DNA of 16,136 nt from Dehalococcoidia bacterium. Its GTDB lineage: Bacteria > Chloroflexota > Dehalococcoidia > GIF9 > UBA5620. The stretch is from assembly GCA_016783225.1 (NCBI GenBank), contig JADHWZ010000025.1, forward strand, positions 1 through 16,136. The letters are read 5' to 3'. This document shows, in pieces, positions 6,772 to 13,477 of this stretch. Within the stretch, counting starts at the first letter, position 1; the number at the start of each line of letters is the position of its first letter. The position numbers and the translations under genes are program-made. The notes under the pieces are model-generated. The model was not told where the DNA came from. It ran no database searches and saw only the letters and a program-made list of their open reading frames with translations.

Positions 6772-6803
6772 GCCCGTCCAACAGACGCAGAGAGGAGGCA
6801 GAT

Positions 6804-7967
6804 ATGGACTTTGAGCTAGGCGAGGAACACAGGATGATAGCTAGTATGGTTCGTGATTTCATGGAAAAGGAGATCGAACCTATTGCCGCGCGCATTGACA
6901 AAGAGGATAAGTTTCCTGATTGGATCTGGAAGAGGCTGGGGGAGCTGGGAGTGCTCGGGACTACTATCCCAGAGAAGTACGGGGGAGCTGGTTTTGACTA
7001 CTTGGCAGCGACTATCTGTCAGGAGCAAATCAGTCGAATTTGTCCTGCTCTGGGTATATCGTGGTTAGCTCACGCGGACTTATGTGCCAATAACCTATAC
7101 CGGAATGGAACCGAGGCGCAGCGAGGAGAGTATTTGCCGTCTCTATGCAGGGGTGAAAAAGTGGGTGCGCTTGCATTGACAGAACCCAACGCTGGCTCTG
7201 ATGCTGTTTCAATACAGATGACAGCCAAAAGAAACGGTGACTACTATGCCCTTAATGGTAGCAAGATGTTTGTCACTAACGGCACAGTTGCCGATACACT
7301 CATAGTCTATGCGAAGACAGCTCCCGAAGCAGATGCCAGAGGTATAACTGCCTTTATAGTCGAGAAAGGTTTTCGTGGGTCGTTCACATCGAGCAATATC
7401 GACAAGATTGGAAATAGAGGCTCGCCAACTGCCGAACTGACATTCGAAGATTACATGGTGCCAGCGAAGAATGTGTTGGGTCTAGAGAACCGGGGTATAA
7501 GCGTAATGATGTCGGGGTTGGATACAGAAAGAGCTCTGTTTGCTGCGTGGGCCTCAGGCATCACCCAGAGAGCCTTGGAGCTATCTATAGAATACTCCAA
7601 GGCGAGAGTTCAGTTCGGGAAGCCAATAAGTGAATTCCAGCTAATCAAAGGCAAGCTGGCTGACATGTATGTAGCTGTTGAAGCGTCGAGATTACTGGCA
7701 TACAAGGCAGCAGCTCTGGCTTCCGAATTGGAAAGGGGGGGGAAGGGAACTGAAATACACAAGGTAGCAGCGGCTGCGCTTCTCTTTTGCGCTGAAGCTG
7801 CCACAAAAGCGGCTCTGGATGCTGTCCAAATTCATGGTGGCTATGGCTACACTCTGGATTTCCCGGTAAATCGAGTGTTTAGGGATGCCAAACTGGGTGA
7901 GATCGGAGCTGGTACATCTGAGATAAGAAGGCTGATAATAGCCGAGGCACTATTGAGGGAGGCTTAG
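6804..7967 (+). CDS. Acyl-CoA dehydrogenase, isovaleryl-CoA dehydrogenase type active site
   Basis: A 387-residue flavoprotein, usual length, that oxidises an acyl-CoA to the 2-enoyl-CoA and passes electrons to ETF. It has the N-terminal helical domain, the FAD-contacting LTEPNAGSD (125-133) in the beta domain, and the C-terminal helical domain with QIHGGYGY and [11 protein letters not shown]. The usual MCAD-type catalytic Glu (IYEGT) is replaced by Ala369 in EIGAGTSE. A Glu is instead present at 242 in [10 protein letters not shown], which matches the base of isovaleryl-CoA and long-chain acyl-CoA dehydrogenases. The enzyme is therefore probably active. The ATG has AGAGGAGG at 6791-6798. No promoter of its own is visible; the IS3 remnant lies directly upstream. 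The substrate remains open, with branched short-chain acyl-CoA a reasonable guess. Confidence 0.92.
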   Translation: MDFELGEEHRMIASMVRDFMEKEIEPIAARIDKEDKFPDWIWKRLGELGVLGTTIPEKYGGAGFDYLAATICQEQISRICPALGISWLAHADLCANNLYRNGTEAQRGEYLPSLCRGEKVGALALTEPNAGSDAVSIQMTAKRNGDYYALNGSKMFVTNGTVADTLIVYAKTAPEADARGITAFIVEKGFRGSFTSSNIDKIGNRGSPTAELTFEDYMVPAKNVLGLENRGISVMMSGLDTERALFAAWASGITQRALELSIEYSKARVQFGKPISEFQLIKGKLADMYVAVEASRLLAYKAAALASELERGGKGTEIHKVAAAALLFCAEAATKAALDAVQIHGGYGYTLDFPVNRVFRDAKLGEIGAGTSEIRRLIIAEALLREA

Positions 7968-8151
7968 TTTGGAGAAGGGTGGACGAAGTAGAAGGTTCTC
8001 ATCAGAGGGGCTGTCCCTGGCAGCATCTACACTGCAGACAGCTTGGCTCATGATGTACCCGCCGATGCGCCTCAGAGTACGTGGGTTGGCAAAGGAGAGT
8101 TACATGAGCGCCCAGTGCACCTCTAAGATAAGGTTGGAAATTAAAGAGGAG
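7968..8151 (+). other. Non-coding left flank of IS110 remnant
   Basis: These 184 bases between the dehydrogenase stop and the IS110 transposase start hold no gene that I recognise. In IS110 elements the non-coding end before the transposase encodes the bridge RNA, so a relic of it could lie here. I cannot locate the element boundary or a convincing guide loop by eye. Confidence 0.35.
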
Positions 8152-9216
8152 ATGCACACCGCAAGAACAAAGATATATTGGTGTTGACTACCACAAAGGG
8201 TACTCTTAGATGACTGTGACGGATGGGCAGGGCAAGATAGTAAGGGAGGGAGTGGTTAATAACCATAAAGAAGCTGTAGTCGGTTTCCTAGCTCAAGCTG
8301 AGTGTAATGGTAACGGCGCTGCTGTCCTGGAAGCAAGCCGTAATTGGCCAGTGACGCATAATTGGCTTGAGCAGCTGGTAGATGAGGTTCATCTAGCTCA
8401 CCCACTCAAGGTTAAGGCCATTGCCGAGACTAAGATAAAGACAGATAAGATAGATGCTGGGATCTTAGCCCACCTCTTGCGCTCCGATCTTTTGCCGGAA
8501 GCTCATGTGGCTGGCCGCAAAGGTCGCGAGGTGAGAAATGCCCCGCGCCAGAGGATGTTCTTTGTTCGGCTCAGGACGATGGTTAAGAAGCGGATCTACG
8601 CGGTTCTAGCCCGTTATCCTGAATTGGGTGAGCAAAGACCCTGCAAAGTATCTTCAGCTAAAGAGAACAAAGCTGGGTGAAGGAAACCTCGGTCAGAGAA
8701 GTGGATAGAAGGCTTTTGGATGGAGATCTTGAGTTATACCAAGCTCTTGAACAGCGTATTGCTATGAATGATTCCTTAGTAGGAGAACTGGCTCGAGGTA
8801 ACCTGCGGATGGAGCCTTCAAAGACAATTCTTGGCATCGGCGAGTTCTTCAGTGTCTTAATTGCCTACGAGGTGGATGACATTAGGCAATTTGGCACTGA
8901 AAAGAAGCTCTCCAGCTACATAGGCATCATCCCCTCTACCTTTTCCTCTAGAGGAAGGACTTTTCACGGTAGACTCACTAAGCAAGGCAACAAGTATCTC
9001 CGTTGGGCAATAGTTGAAGCTACACGGCCTGTTATCGAGAGTGATGCTGATTTAAGAGCTTACTATGAAAAAGCGAGAGTTAAGAAAGGGGCGAACTCGG
9101 CAAAGATAGCAACTGCTAGGAAACTAGCCACGATTATCTATCGCGTTCTTTACCAAAAGAGATCGTATAAGGTTTGCAGTCCCAGGCTGCCTTCATATCA
9201 CCTTTGTAGATACTGA
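8152..9216 (+). pseudogene. IS110-family transposase, multiply broken
   Basis: An IS110 (DEDD-type) transposase of roughly 350 codons that can be followed across three frames. ATG 8152 gives MHTARTKIYWC and stops. After a frameshift near 8182, VDYHKGYS runs into a TAG at 8207 and continues MTVTDGQGKIVREG, LEASRNW and KTDKIDAGILAHLLRSDLLP to TGA 8680. A second frameshift resumes as WVKETSVREVDRR, GIGEFFSVLIAYEVDDIRQF and the C-terminal domain SSRGRTFHGRLTKQGNKYLR, ending at TGA 9216. The recognisable DEDD acidic residues and the C-terminal Ser region survive, but no intact protein can be made. It separates the dehydrogenase from the MaoC gene. Bases 9217-9407 hold no gene; a 6-bp stem (GTTCCA/TGGAAC, 9285-9305) is visible there. 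Confidence 0.88.
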
Positions 9217-9407
9217 GAATAGCGGTAGTTGCACCCCTCAAGGAGAATTGGGGGCCCTGGGACCTGGATCACATTCAGTGAGGCGTTCCATATTATAGCT
9301 GGAACCAATGGGAGGTTGGTCGAAAGCCCTAAGATGGCCAAAAATCGAAATTAAAGAAGTAGAGTGCACAGAAATTTGACAAGCACTGTGCGCTCATGGG
9401 AGGTGAT

Positions 9408-9842
9408 ATGAAATACTTCGAGGATTTTCAGGTTGGGAACAAAATAGTAACCAGGGGACGGACCGTCACCGAAACGGACTTGGTGAATTTCGCCTCCTTC
9501 ACTGGGGACTGGTATCCTCTCCACACCGATTCGGAATATGCACGAAAGACCCGGTTCGGTGAAAGAATAGCGCACGGGATGTTAACGCTTTCCCTGGCCA
9601 CCGGACTCTGGTCTCCCGAATACACTATGCAGTGGGCATTCGTCGCCTTTTATGGTATAGACGGAGTAAGGTTCACAGCGCCAGTCAAAATCGGTGACAC
9701 GTTGCGTGTGGAATTTGAAGTCATAGAGAAGCAGGACACGGATGATCATAACGGCATCGTCAACTTTGAGCAGTCGGTTAAGAACCAGAGAGGGGAGGTC
9801 GTGTTGGTAGCTATGTTCAAACTAGTGATTGCTAAGCAATGA
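9408..9842 (+). CDS. MaoC-like (R)-specific enoyl-CoA hydratase
   Basis: A 144-residue single hot-dog-fold protein, typical size for MaoC-type hydratases that add water to 2-enoyl-CoA. The hydratase motif is GDWYPLHTD with Asp34 and His39 in the catalytic positions. It is followed by YARKTRFGERIAHGMLTLSL, the conserved F...IAHGM segment. The usual D-x-N-P-x-H has Tyr36 in place of Asn, a variation I recall in other MaoC-like proteins. ATG 9408 was chosen over ATG 9396 because GGGAGGTGAT sits directly before it and because family members start at ..YFEDF. It would act after the acyl-CoA dehydrogenase. It now stands alone between two IS110 remnants, and no clear promoter is seen. Confidence 0.88.
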   Translation: MKYFEDFQVGNKIVTRGRTVTETDLVNFASFTGDWYPLHTDSEYARKTRFGERIAHGMLTLSLATGLWSPEYTMQWAFVAFYGIDGVRFTAPVKIGDTLRVEFEVIEKQDTDDHNGIVNFEQSVKNQRGEVVLVAMFKLVIAKQ

Positions 9843-9990
9843 CAGGTGACGAGATTATGCACGGGAAATGTTGCGTCAAAGCAAAGTGTTGCTGAGCTGG
9901 CATCGTTGCGTCATAGATTGCGGCTACCGAACTGTTGTCAGATCTGGTTTTATTCGGCCGAACAGCACATTCTGCTAGGCGCCATAGGCG

Positions 9991-10292
9991 CTCCAAGTGT
10001 CCGTTCATCTGCTCCAACAGCAAGACCGGGTTCAAACCGTGGTACACTGCCGCCAGTAGATGCCAGTGCTCTCCATAACAACGTGGGTGCAGCCGTAGCT
10101 TTCCAGCCAATGCCGAAGCTCCAGCAGTCCCTTGGTGGAGGCGGCAAAGGTAGCAAAGAGTTCGCGGGGAGGCTGATCCAGTGGCCTGACGAGGAGACAC
10201 GCCATGACCGACTTCTTGTGCACATTTAGGCCACAGCACCGCTCCAGAACCGCCTCCAGTACGGCGTAGGGCATTTCCCGTACTTTGACCAT
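9991..10292 (-). pseudogene. Second IS110-family transposase, N-terminal fragment
   Basis: On the minus strand, ATG 10292 has AAGGAGGG at 10305-10298 and opens MVKVREMPYAVLEAVLERCC followed by GLNVHKKSVMACLL. It continues with the family's CTHVVMESTGIYW (DEDD acidic residues in the GLDVHK-like and MESTG motifs). A frameshift follows YWR near 10040; the other frame continues VYHGLNPVLLLEQMNGHLE. Similarity then fades, and the rest is absent. It belongs to a different IS110 subgroup from the copy at 8152, whose motifs are VDYHKG and LEASRNW. The bases from 9843 to 9990 hold nothing I can identify. Confidence 0.8.
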
Positions 10293-10429
10293 CGGTTCCC
10301 TCCTTCTAAGGATTCCTTGGCCCTCCATGGCCCGCCGTCAGCATCGCATGTGCAGTCACGGAGGGCAACCCCGTTTTCATGCCTGGGTTGTGAGCGGGCG
10401 GCTCACGCACGTTATGACGCGGTTCGGCA
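10293..10429. other. Non-coding flank of second IS110 remnant
   Basis: This lies upstream of the minus-strand IS110 fragment, where a bridge RNA region would be expected. A small hairpin GTGAGC/GCTCAC (10390-10395 and 10401-10406, loop GGGCG) is the only structure I see. Any bridge RNA assignment is speculative. Confidence 0.3.
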
Positions 10430-10458
10430 TTGACAGGGACTTGGAGTTCTGGTATAGT
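10430..10458 (+). promoter_or_regulatory. Sigma70-type promoter facing the CoA-transferase genes
   Basis: TTGACA at 10430-10435, a 17-base spacer, and TATAGT at 10453-10458 (one mismatch to TATAAT) form a good promoter on the plus strand. Transcription would start near 10465, giving a leader of about 220 bases to the CoA-transferase start at 10687. The leader holds no gene that I recognise. The promoter may belong to the flank of the IS110 remnant or be native. Confidence 0.6.
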
Positions 10459-10686
10459 TTTGCACTGAGCATTCGTCACACAATGCATTGATGGTACGCC
10501 CCGTTCGTCATCTTGCTAGGTTTTCTCTGGAATCTTCAAATGCACGGCTGGAAATGGGCCTTCAGACTGGTAGGCATAGTGCAGTCCTAGTGTACAAACC
10601 CACCTGTCGTTCGGCTTGGCAGCGCGTGAGCAATCTGACGACACGGTACAGCAGTCACTTAATAAAAGTTGATAGGGAGCCTATCC

Positions 10687-11418
10687 ATGATTAATGAGAA
10701 GGTGTATCCCAGTTTTGAGGCAGCAGTGGCCGATATTCCGGACGGAGCTACCATTATGGTTGGTGGCTTCGGCGGACCTGCTGGAATTCCACAAAACCTT
10801 GTTGTCGCTCTGCGAGATCAAGGAGCCAAAGACTTGACTATTATCCACAATACTGGCGGCTTCGGCCTTAGCGGCATTGGCTATGCAGCTCCAGGAGACG
10901 TAACCTATAGCGATCACTCTGTCCTGATTGCCAACAGACAGGTAAAGAAGGTCTATGCTTCATATCCGTTTCCCCCTCCTCCAAGTGCGAGTAGCCCTTT
11001 CAAAGAGCAATACCTGGTTGGGGAGGTCGAGCTGGAGATTGTACCGCAGGGAACACTGGCCGAAAGGATAAGGGCTGGTGGCGCTGGCATTGGGGCTTTC
11101 TACACACCTACAGGTGTTGGCACTGAGGTGGCGGAAGGCAAGGAACAAAAGGTTATCAATGGCAAGATACATATTCTGGAATATGTCCTAAAGGCGGACT
11201 ATGCCTTAATCCGAGCTCATAAAGCCGATACCATGGGAAATCTCGTTTACCGTGGCACGGCCAGGACTTTCAATCCGGTAATGGCCACCGCAGCCACGAT
11301 CACCATTGCTGAGGTCGATGAGATCGTGGAGCCGGGCGCGCTTGACCCTGAGCACATCATCACACCATTCGTATACGTAGACCGGATAGTTGAGATACCG
11401 AAGGAGGGGCTAGAATGA
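10687..11418 (+). CDS. Class I CoA-transferase, alpha subunit
   Basis: This 243-residue subunit, together with the next gene, moves CoA between carboxylic acids through a glutamyl-CoA intermediate on the beta subunit (3-oxoacid/acetate CoA-transferase family). It shows the CoA-binding loop VGGFGGPAGIP (25-35), QGTLAERIRAGGAGIGAFYT and TPTGVGTEVAEGKE, all close to SCOT alpha. A proline-rich stretch PFPPPPSASS follows residue 93, where relatives usually have a short SYVG-like segment, so a local insertion is likely. ATG 10687 was chosen over an upstream TTG at 10669 because GGGAG at 10675-10679 lies seven bases before it. The stop overlaps the next start (ATGA), which implies coupled translation. 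Substrates are open: acetoacetate, 3-oxoadipate or other acids are all possible. Confidence 0.9.
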   Translation: MINEKVYPSFEAAVADIPDGATIMVGGFGGPAGIPQNLVVALRDQGAKDLTIIHNTGGFGLSGIGYAAPGDVTYSDHSVLIANRQVKKVYASYPFPPPPSASSPFKEQYLVGEVELEIVPQGTLAERIRAGGAGIGAFYTPTGVGTEVAEGKEQKVINGKIHILEYVLKADYALIRAHKADTMGNLVYRGTARTFNPVMATAATITIAEVDEIVEPGALDPEHIITPFVYVDRIVEIPKEGLE

Positions 11419-12080
11419 AGGAGCGTCTGGACAGACAGACCATCGCCATGAGAGTGGCCAAAGAGATCCCGAAGGGCGCCGTAGTCAACCTGGGCATCGG
11501 TATACCCGACCTCGTAGCCAACCTGATTCCCGAGGAGAAGAATGTCCACTTCCAGGCTGAACACGGGGTCCTAGGCTTTGGTTCAATCATCTTGGAAAAG
11601 GATAGAATAGACTGGGACTATACCGATGCTGGAGGGCATCCGGTCGAGCTCAAGCCGGGAGCTTGCTTCTTTCATCATGCGGATTCTTTTGCTATAATAA
11701 GGGGCGGACATATTGACATTACAGTGCTCGGGGCTTTGCAGGTGTCTGAGAAGGGAGACCTGGCAAACTGGTGGTTTCCCGACAGAGGGTTCGGTAACAT
11801 AGGTGGCGGAATGGATCTAGCTGTGGGAAGCAAGAAGCTGTTTGTAGCCATGGAACATACCACAAAAGCACAGCAACCTAAGATTGTGAGGAAGTGTACT
11901 TATCCTCTCACAGCCGTAGGTACAGTGAGAATGATTTTCACCGATATAGCTGTCATAGAAGTTACTCAGGGCGGACTACTTCTCAAGGAGTTTGCTCCCG
12001 GTTGGACAGTCGATGAAATTCTGGGCCTTACCGAGCCCAGGCTAGAAGTCGCTCCAGATTTGAGAGAGCTTGAATTGTAG
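11415..12080 (+). CDS. Class I CoA-transferase, beta subunit
   Basis: A 221-residue partner of the alpha subunit, typical length. Motifs: NLGIGIPDLVANLI (25-38) and QAEHGVLGFG, where Glu49 corresponds to the catalytic Glu of the family's SENG-type motif. Also present are GHIDITVLGALQVSEKGDLA followed by NWWFP, and FTDIAVIEVTQGGLLLKEFA near the end. The QAEHG spelling differs slightly from the usual SENG but keeps Glu and Gly. It starts at ATG 11415 within the alpha stop, with AAGGAGG at 11401-11407. Gene context suggests it links an organic acid pool to the acyl-CoA pathway encoded around it. Confidence 0.9.
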   Translation: MKERLDRQTIAMRVAKEIPKGAVVNLGIGIPDLVANLIPEEKNVHFQAEHGVLGFGSIILEKDRIDWDYTDAGGHPVELKPGACFFHHADSFAIIRGGHIDITVLGALQVSEKGDLANWWFPDRGFGNIGGGMDLAVGSKKLFVAMEHTTKAQQPKIVRKCTYPLTAVGTVRMIFTDIAVIEVTQGGLLLKEFAPGWTVDEILGLTEPRLEVAPDLRELEL

Positions 12081-12082
12081 AT

Positions 12083-12122
12083 AGCCTCGTTGGACCGCGG
12101 AAGGGTACAGATCTACGAGGCT
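12083..12122. other. Inverted repeat downstream of CoA-transferase
   Basis: AGCCTCGT (12083-12090) and ACGAGGCT (12115-12122) are perfect 8-bp complements around a 24-base loop, just after the CoA-transferase stop. A T6 run lies 17 bases later. It is too loose for a confident terminator; a weak terminator or an operator are both possible. Confidence 0.3.
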
Positions 12123-12185
12123 GTTCGAAAGTGAAAGGTTTTTTCGGGGGTTTTGGGGCGATAACAAAGCTAAAGGACCTCGGAA

Positions 12186-12290
12186 ATGGCCCAGAAGTTG
12201 GGGGAAAGATTTCGCAAATTGGCAGAGAATGAAGCTACGAGTATAATCAAGCAGCCTCACCTGCGGGAAGGAGCTATGAGTCTTGTCTAG
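12186..12290 (+). CDS. Possible 34-residue peptide overlapping the thiolase start
   Basis: ATG 12186 opens MAQKLGERFRKLAENEATSI followed by IKQPHLREGAMSLV, ending in TAG at 12288-12290, which overlaps the TTG start of the next gene by eight bases. The peptide is basic and amphipathic, and I do not recognise it. No ribosome binding site is evident before the ATG (the nearby purines are weak). It could couple translation to the thiolase, be the tail of a lost gene, or be chance. A different frame holds a 33-codon run from GTG 12131, also unrecognised. Confidence 0.3.
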   Translation: MAQKLGERFRKLAENEATSIIKQPHLREGAMSLV

Positions 12291-13461
12291 AAGAGCAGCA
12301 ATTGTTGGCATAGGGCAGACCAAATGTGGCTACAACAGCAGTGGGTTCAACCATAAGGAATTGTTGTATCTGGCCACCAAGCAAGCTTTAGATGATGCAG
12401 GAGTACAGCGTGAGGGAATCAGTAGCGCCTTTACCACCTCTCTTGACTTCACAGAAGGCAGGTCTTTATCCAATCAATACAGCCTGGATTCCATAGGTGG
12501 GGTAATGAAACCTTGCGACCTAAGGCTGGGTGAAGACGGAATCTACGGAGTTTTTGCCGGGTATATGGAGGTGGTAAACAAACCGGCACAGATCGTCGTA
12601 GTTGCATCGGTTCAAAAAGCTTCAGATCGTCGCCGCGATGCTGATCCGGTCGTAATGCTATCGACATTGGAGTCAAACTATGTAAGACAGGTATGCGCCA
12701 ATTCACCGGCCACGGGTCATGTAGAGTATTGCTTGGCAGCTATGGAGGCGAGGCGGTACATGCATTGTTATGGTATTACCGAGGCTCAGATTGCTAAAGT
12801 GGCGGTCAAGAACTATGACAATGCCACCCGAAACCCTATGGCCCAGAATGGCAAGAAGATTACTGTGGACGATGTCCTCAACTCAGAGGTTCTGTCCTGG
12901 CCACTGAGGTCTCCAATGGTAGCGAAGCCAGGTGACGGAGCCTGCACACTAGTTTTAGCTTCAGAGGAGATAGCCTCGGACCTAACTGATAAGCCAGTTT
13001 GGATTGCAGGCATCGGCTGGTGCTCAGACATCTGGTATCCGGCCACCTCAGAACTCGCCAAGACGAAGTTCATCTACACGGCAGCTCGCCAGGCCTACGC
13101 TATGGCTGGGATCAGGCATCCGGCCCGGGAGGTAGACCTGGCGGAGGTATATGACAACTGTGCTTTTAATGAACTCCAATATTGTGAGGCCCTAGGACTC
13201 TGCAGCCAGGGAGAGGGTGGCAGGTTCATCGATAAGGGTATCTCTGAAATTGGAGGCTCTATACCAGTAAACCCATCGGGTGGACTTCTGGGGCATGGTA
13301 ACCCCCTGGGCACAGCTGGTCTAATGAGGGTGGCCCAAGCTGCTCTCCAGCTACGAGGTGAAGCTGGAGACTACCAGATACCGAATGCAGAGGTAGCCGT
13401 GGCTCAGGGTTGTCAATGGCCCTACCGCTCCGGCGGTGTAGCAGTATTGAGCAAATGGTAA
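12283..13461 (+). CDS. Thiolase-superfamily protein 1 (SCP-x-like)
   Basis: A 392-residue thiolase-fold protein of the SCP-x/archaeal type that works with a DUF35 partner; thiolases cleave 3-oxoacyl-CoA or condense acyl-CoAs. The start MSRRAAIVGIGQTKCG is the family's standard N-terminus, which fixes the TTG at 12283; AAGGAG lies nine bases upstream. Catalytic landmarks are unusual. Cys78 sits in KPCDLRLGEDG instead of a C-x-S-G nucleophile loop. The H-D-x-F region reads YDNCAF (290-295). The usual G-H-P-x-G motif is GHGNPLG with Asn340 where His is expected, though His338 is two residues away. Cys377 is present in QGCQW. It is followed after 16 bases by a paralogue. Activity is uncertain. 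Confidence 0.85.
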   Translation: MSRRAAIVGIGQTKCGYNSSGFNHKELLYLATKQALDDAGVQREGISSAFTTSLDFTEGRSLSNQYSLDSIGGVMKPCDLRLGEDGIYGVFAGYMEVVNKPAQIVVVASVQKASDRRRDADPVVMLSTLESNYVRQVCANSPATGHVEYCLAAMEARRYMHCYGITEAQIAKVAVKNYDNATRNPMAQNGKKITVDDVLNSEVLSWPLRSPMVAKPGDGACTLVLASEEIASDLTDKPVWIAGIGWCSDIWYPATSELAKTKFIYTAARQAYAMAGIRHPAREVDLAEVYDNCAFNELQYCEALGLCSQGEGGRFIDKGISEIGGSIPVNPSGGLLGHGNPLGTAGLMRVAQAALQLRGEAGDYQIPNAEVAVAQGCQWPYRSGGVAVLSKW

Positions 13462-13477
13462 ACCAAGGAGGCTAGAC

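Larger units (their letters stand above)
6432..6797 (+). mobile_element. IS3-family element, left-end remnant
   Basis: It begins with TGACCTGCCCCC at 6432, the reverse complement of the right ends at 186 and 371, so it belongs to the same IS group. It contains a frameshifted orfA, and after it the first codons of orfB (a [12 protein letters not shown] stretch at about 6772-6792). The remaining ~800 bases of orfB and the right end are gone. The acyl-CoA dehydrogenase ribosome binding site follows directly; the exact junction lies somewhere around 6788-6797. Confidence 0.75.

Noticed and set aside
7899..7922. Acyl-CoA dehydrogenase as an inactive homologue because the usual catalytic Glu is Ala
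   Set aside because: A Glu is present at the alternative base position used by isovaleryl-CoA and long-chain dehydrogenases.
9846..10229. 127-codon plus-strand frame
   Set aside because: It is largely antisense to the second IS110 fragment and shows no domain of its own.
12083..12150. Intrinsic terminator after the CoA-transferase genes
   Set aside because: The stem is only 8 bp with a 24-base loop, and the T-run starts 17 bases after the stem. This is too weak to call.
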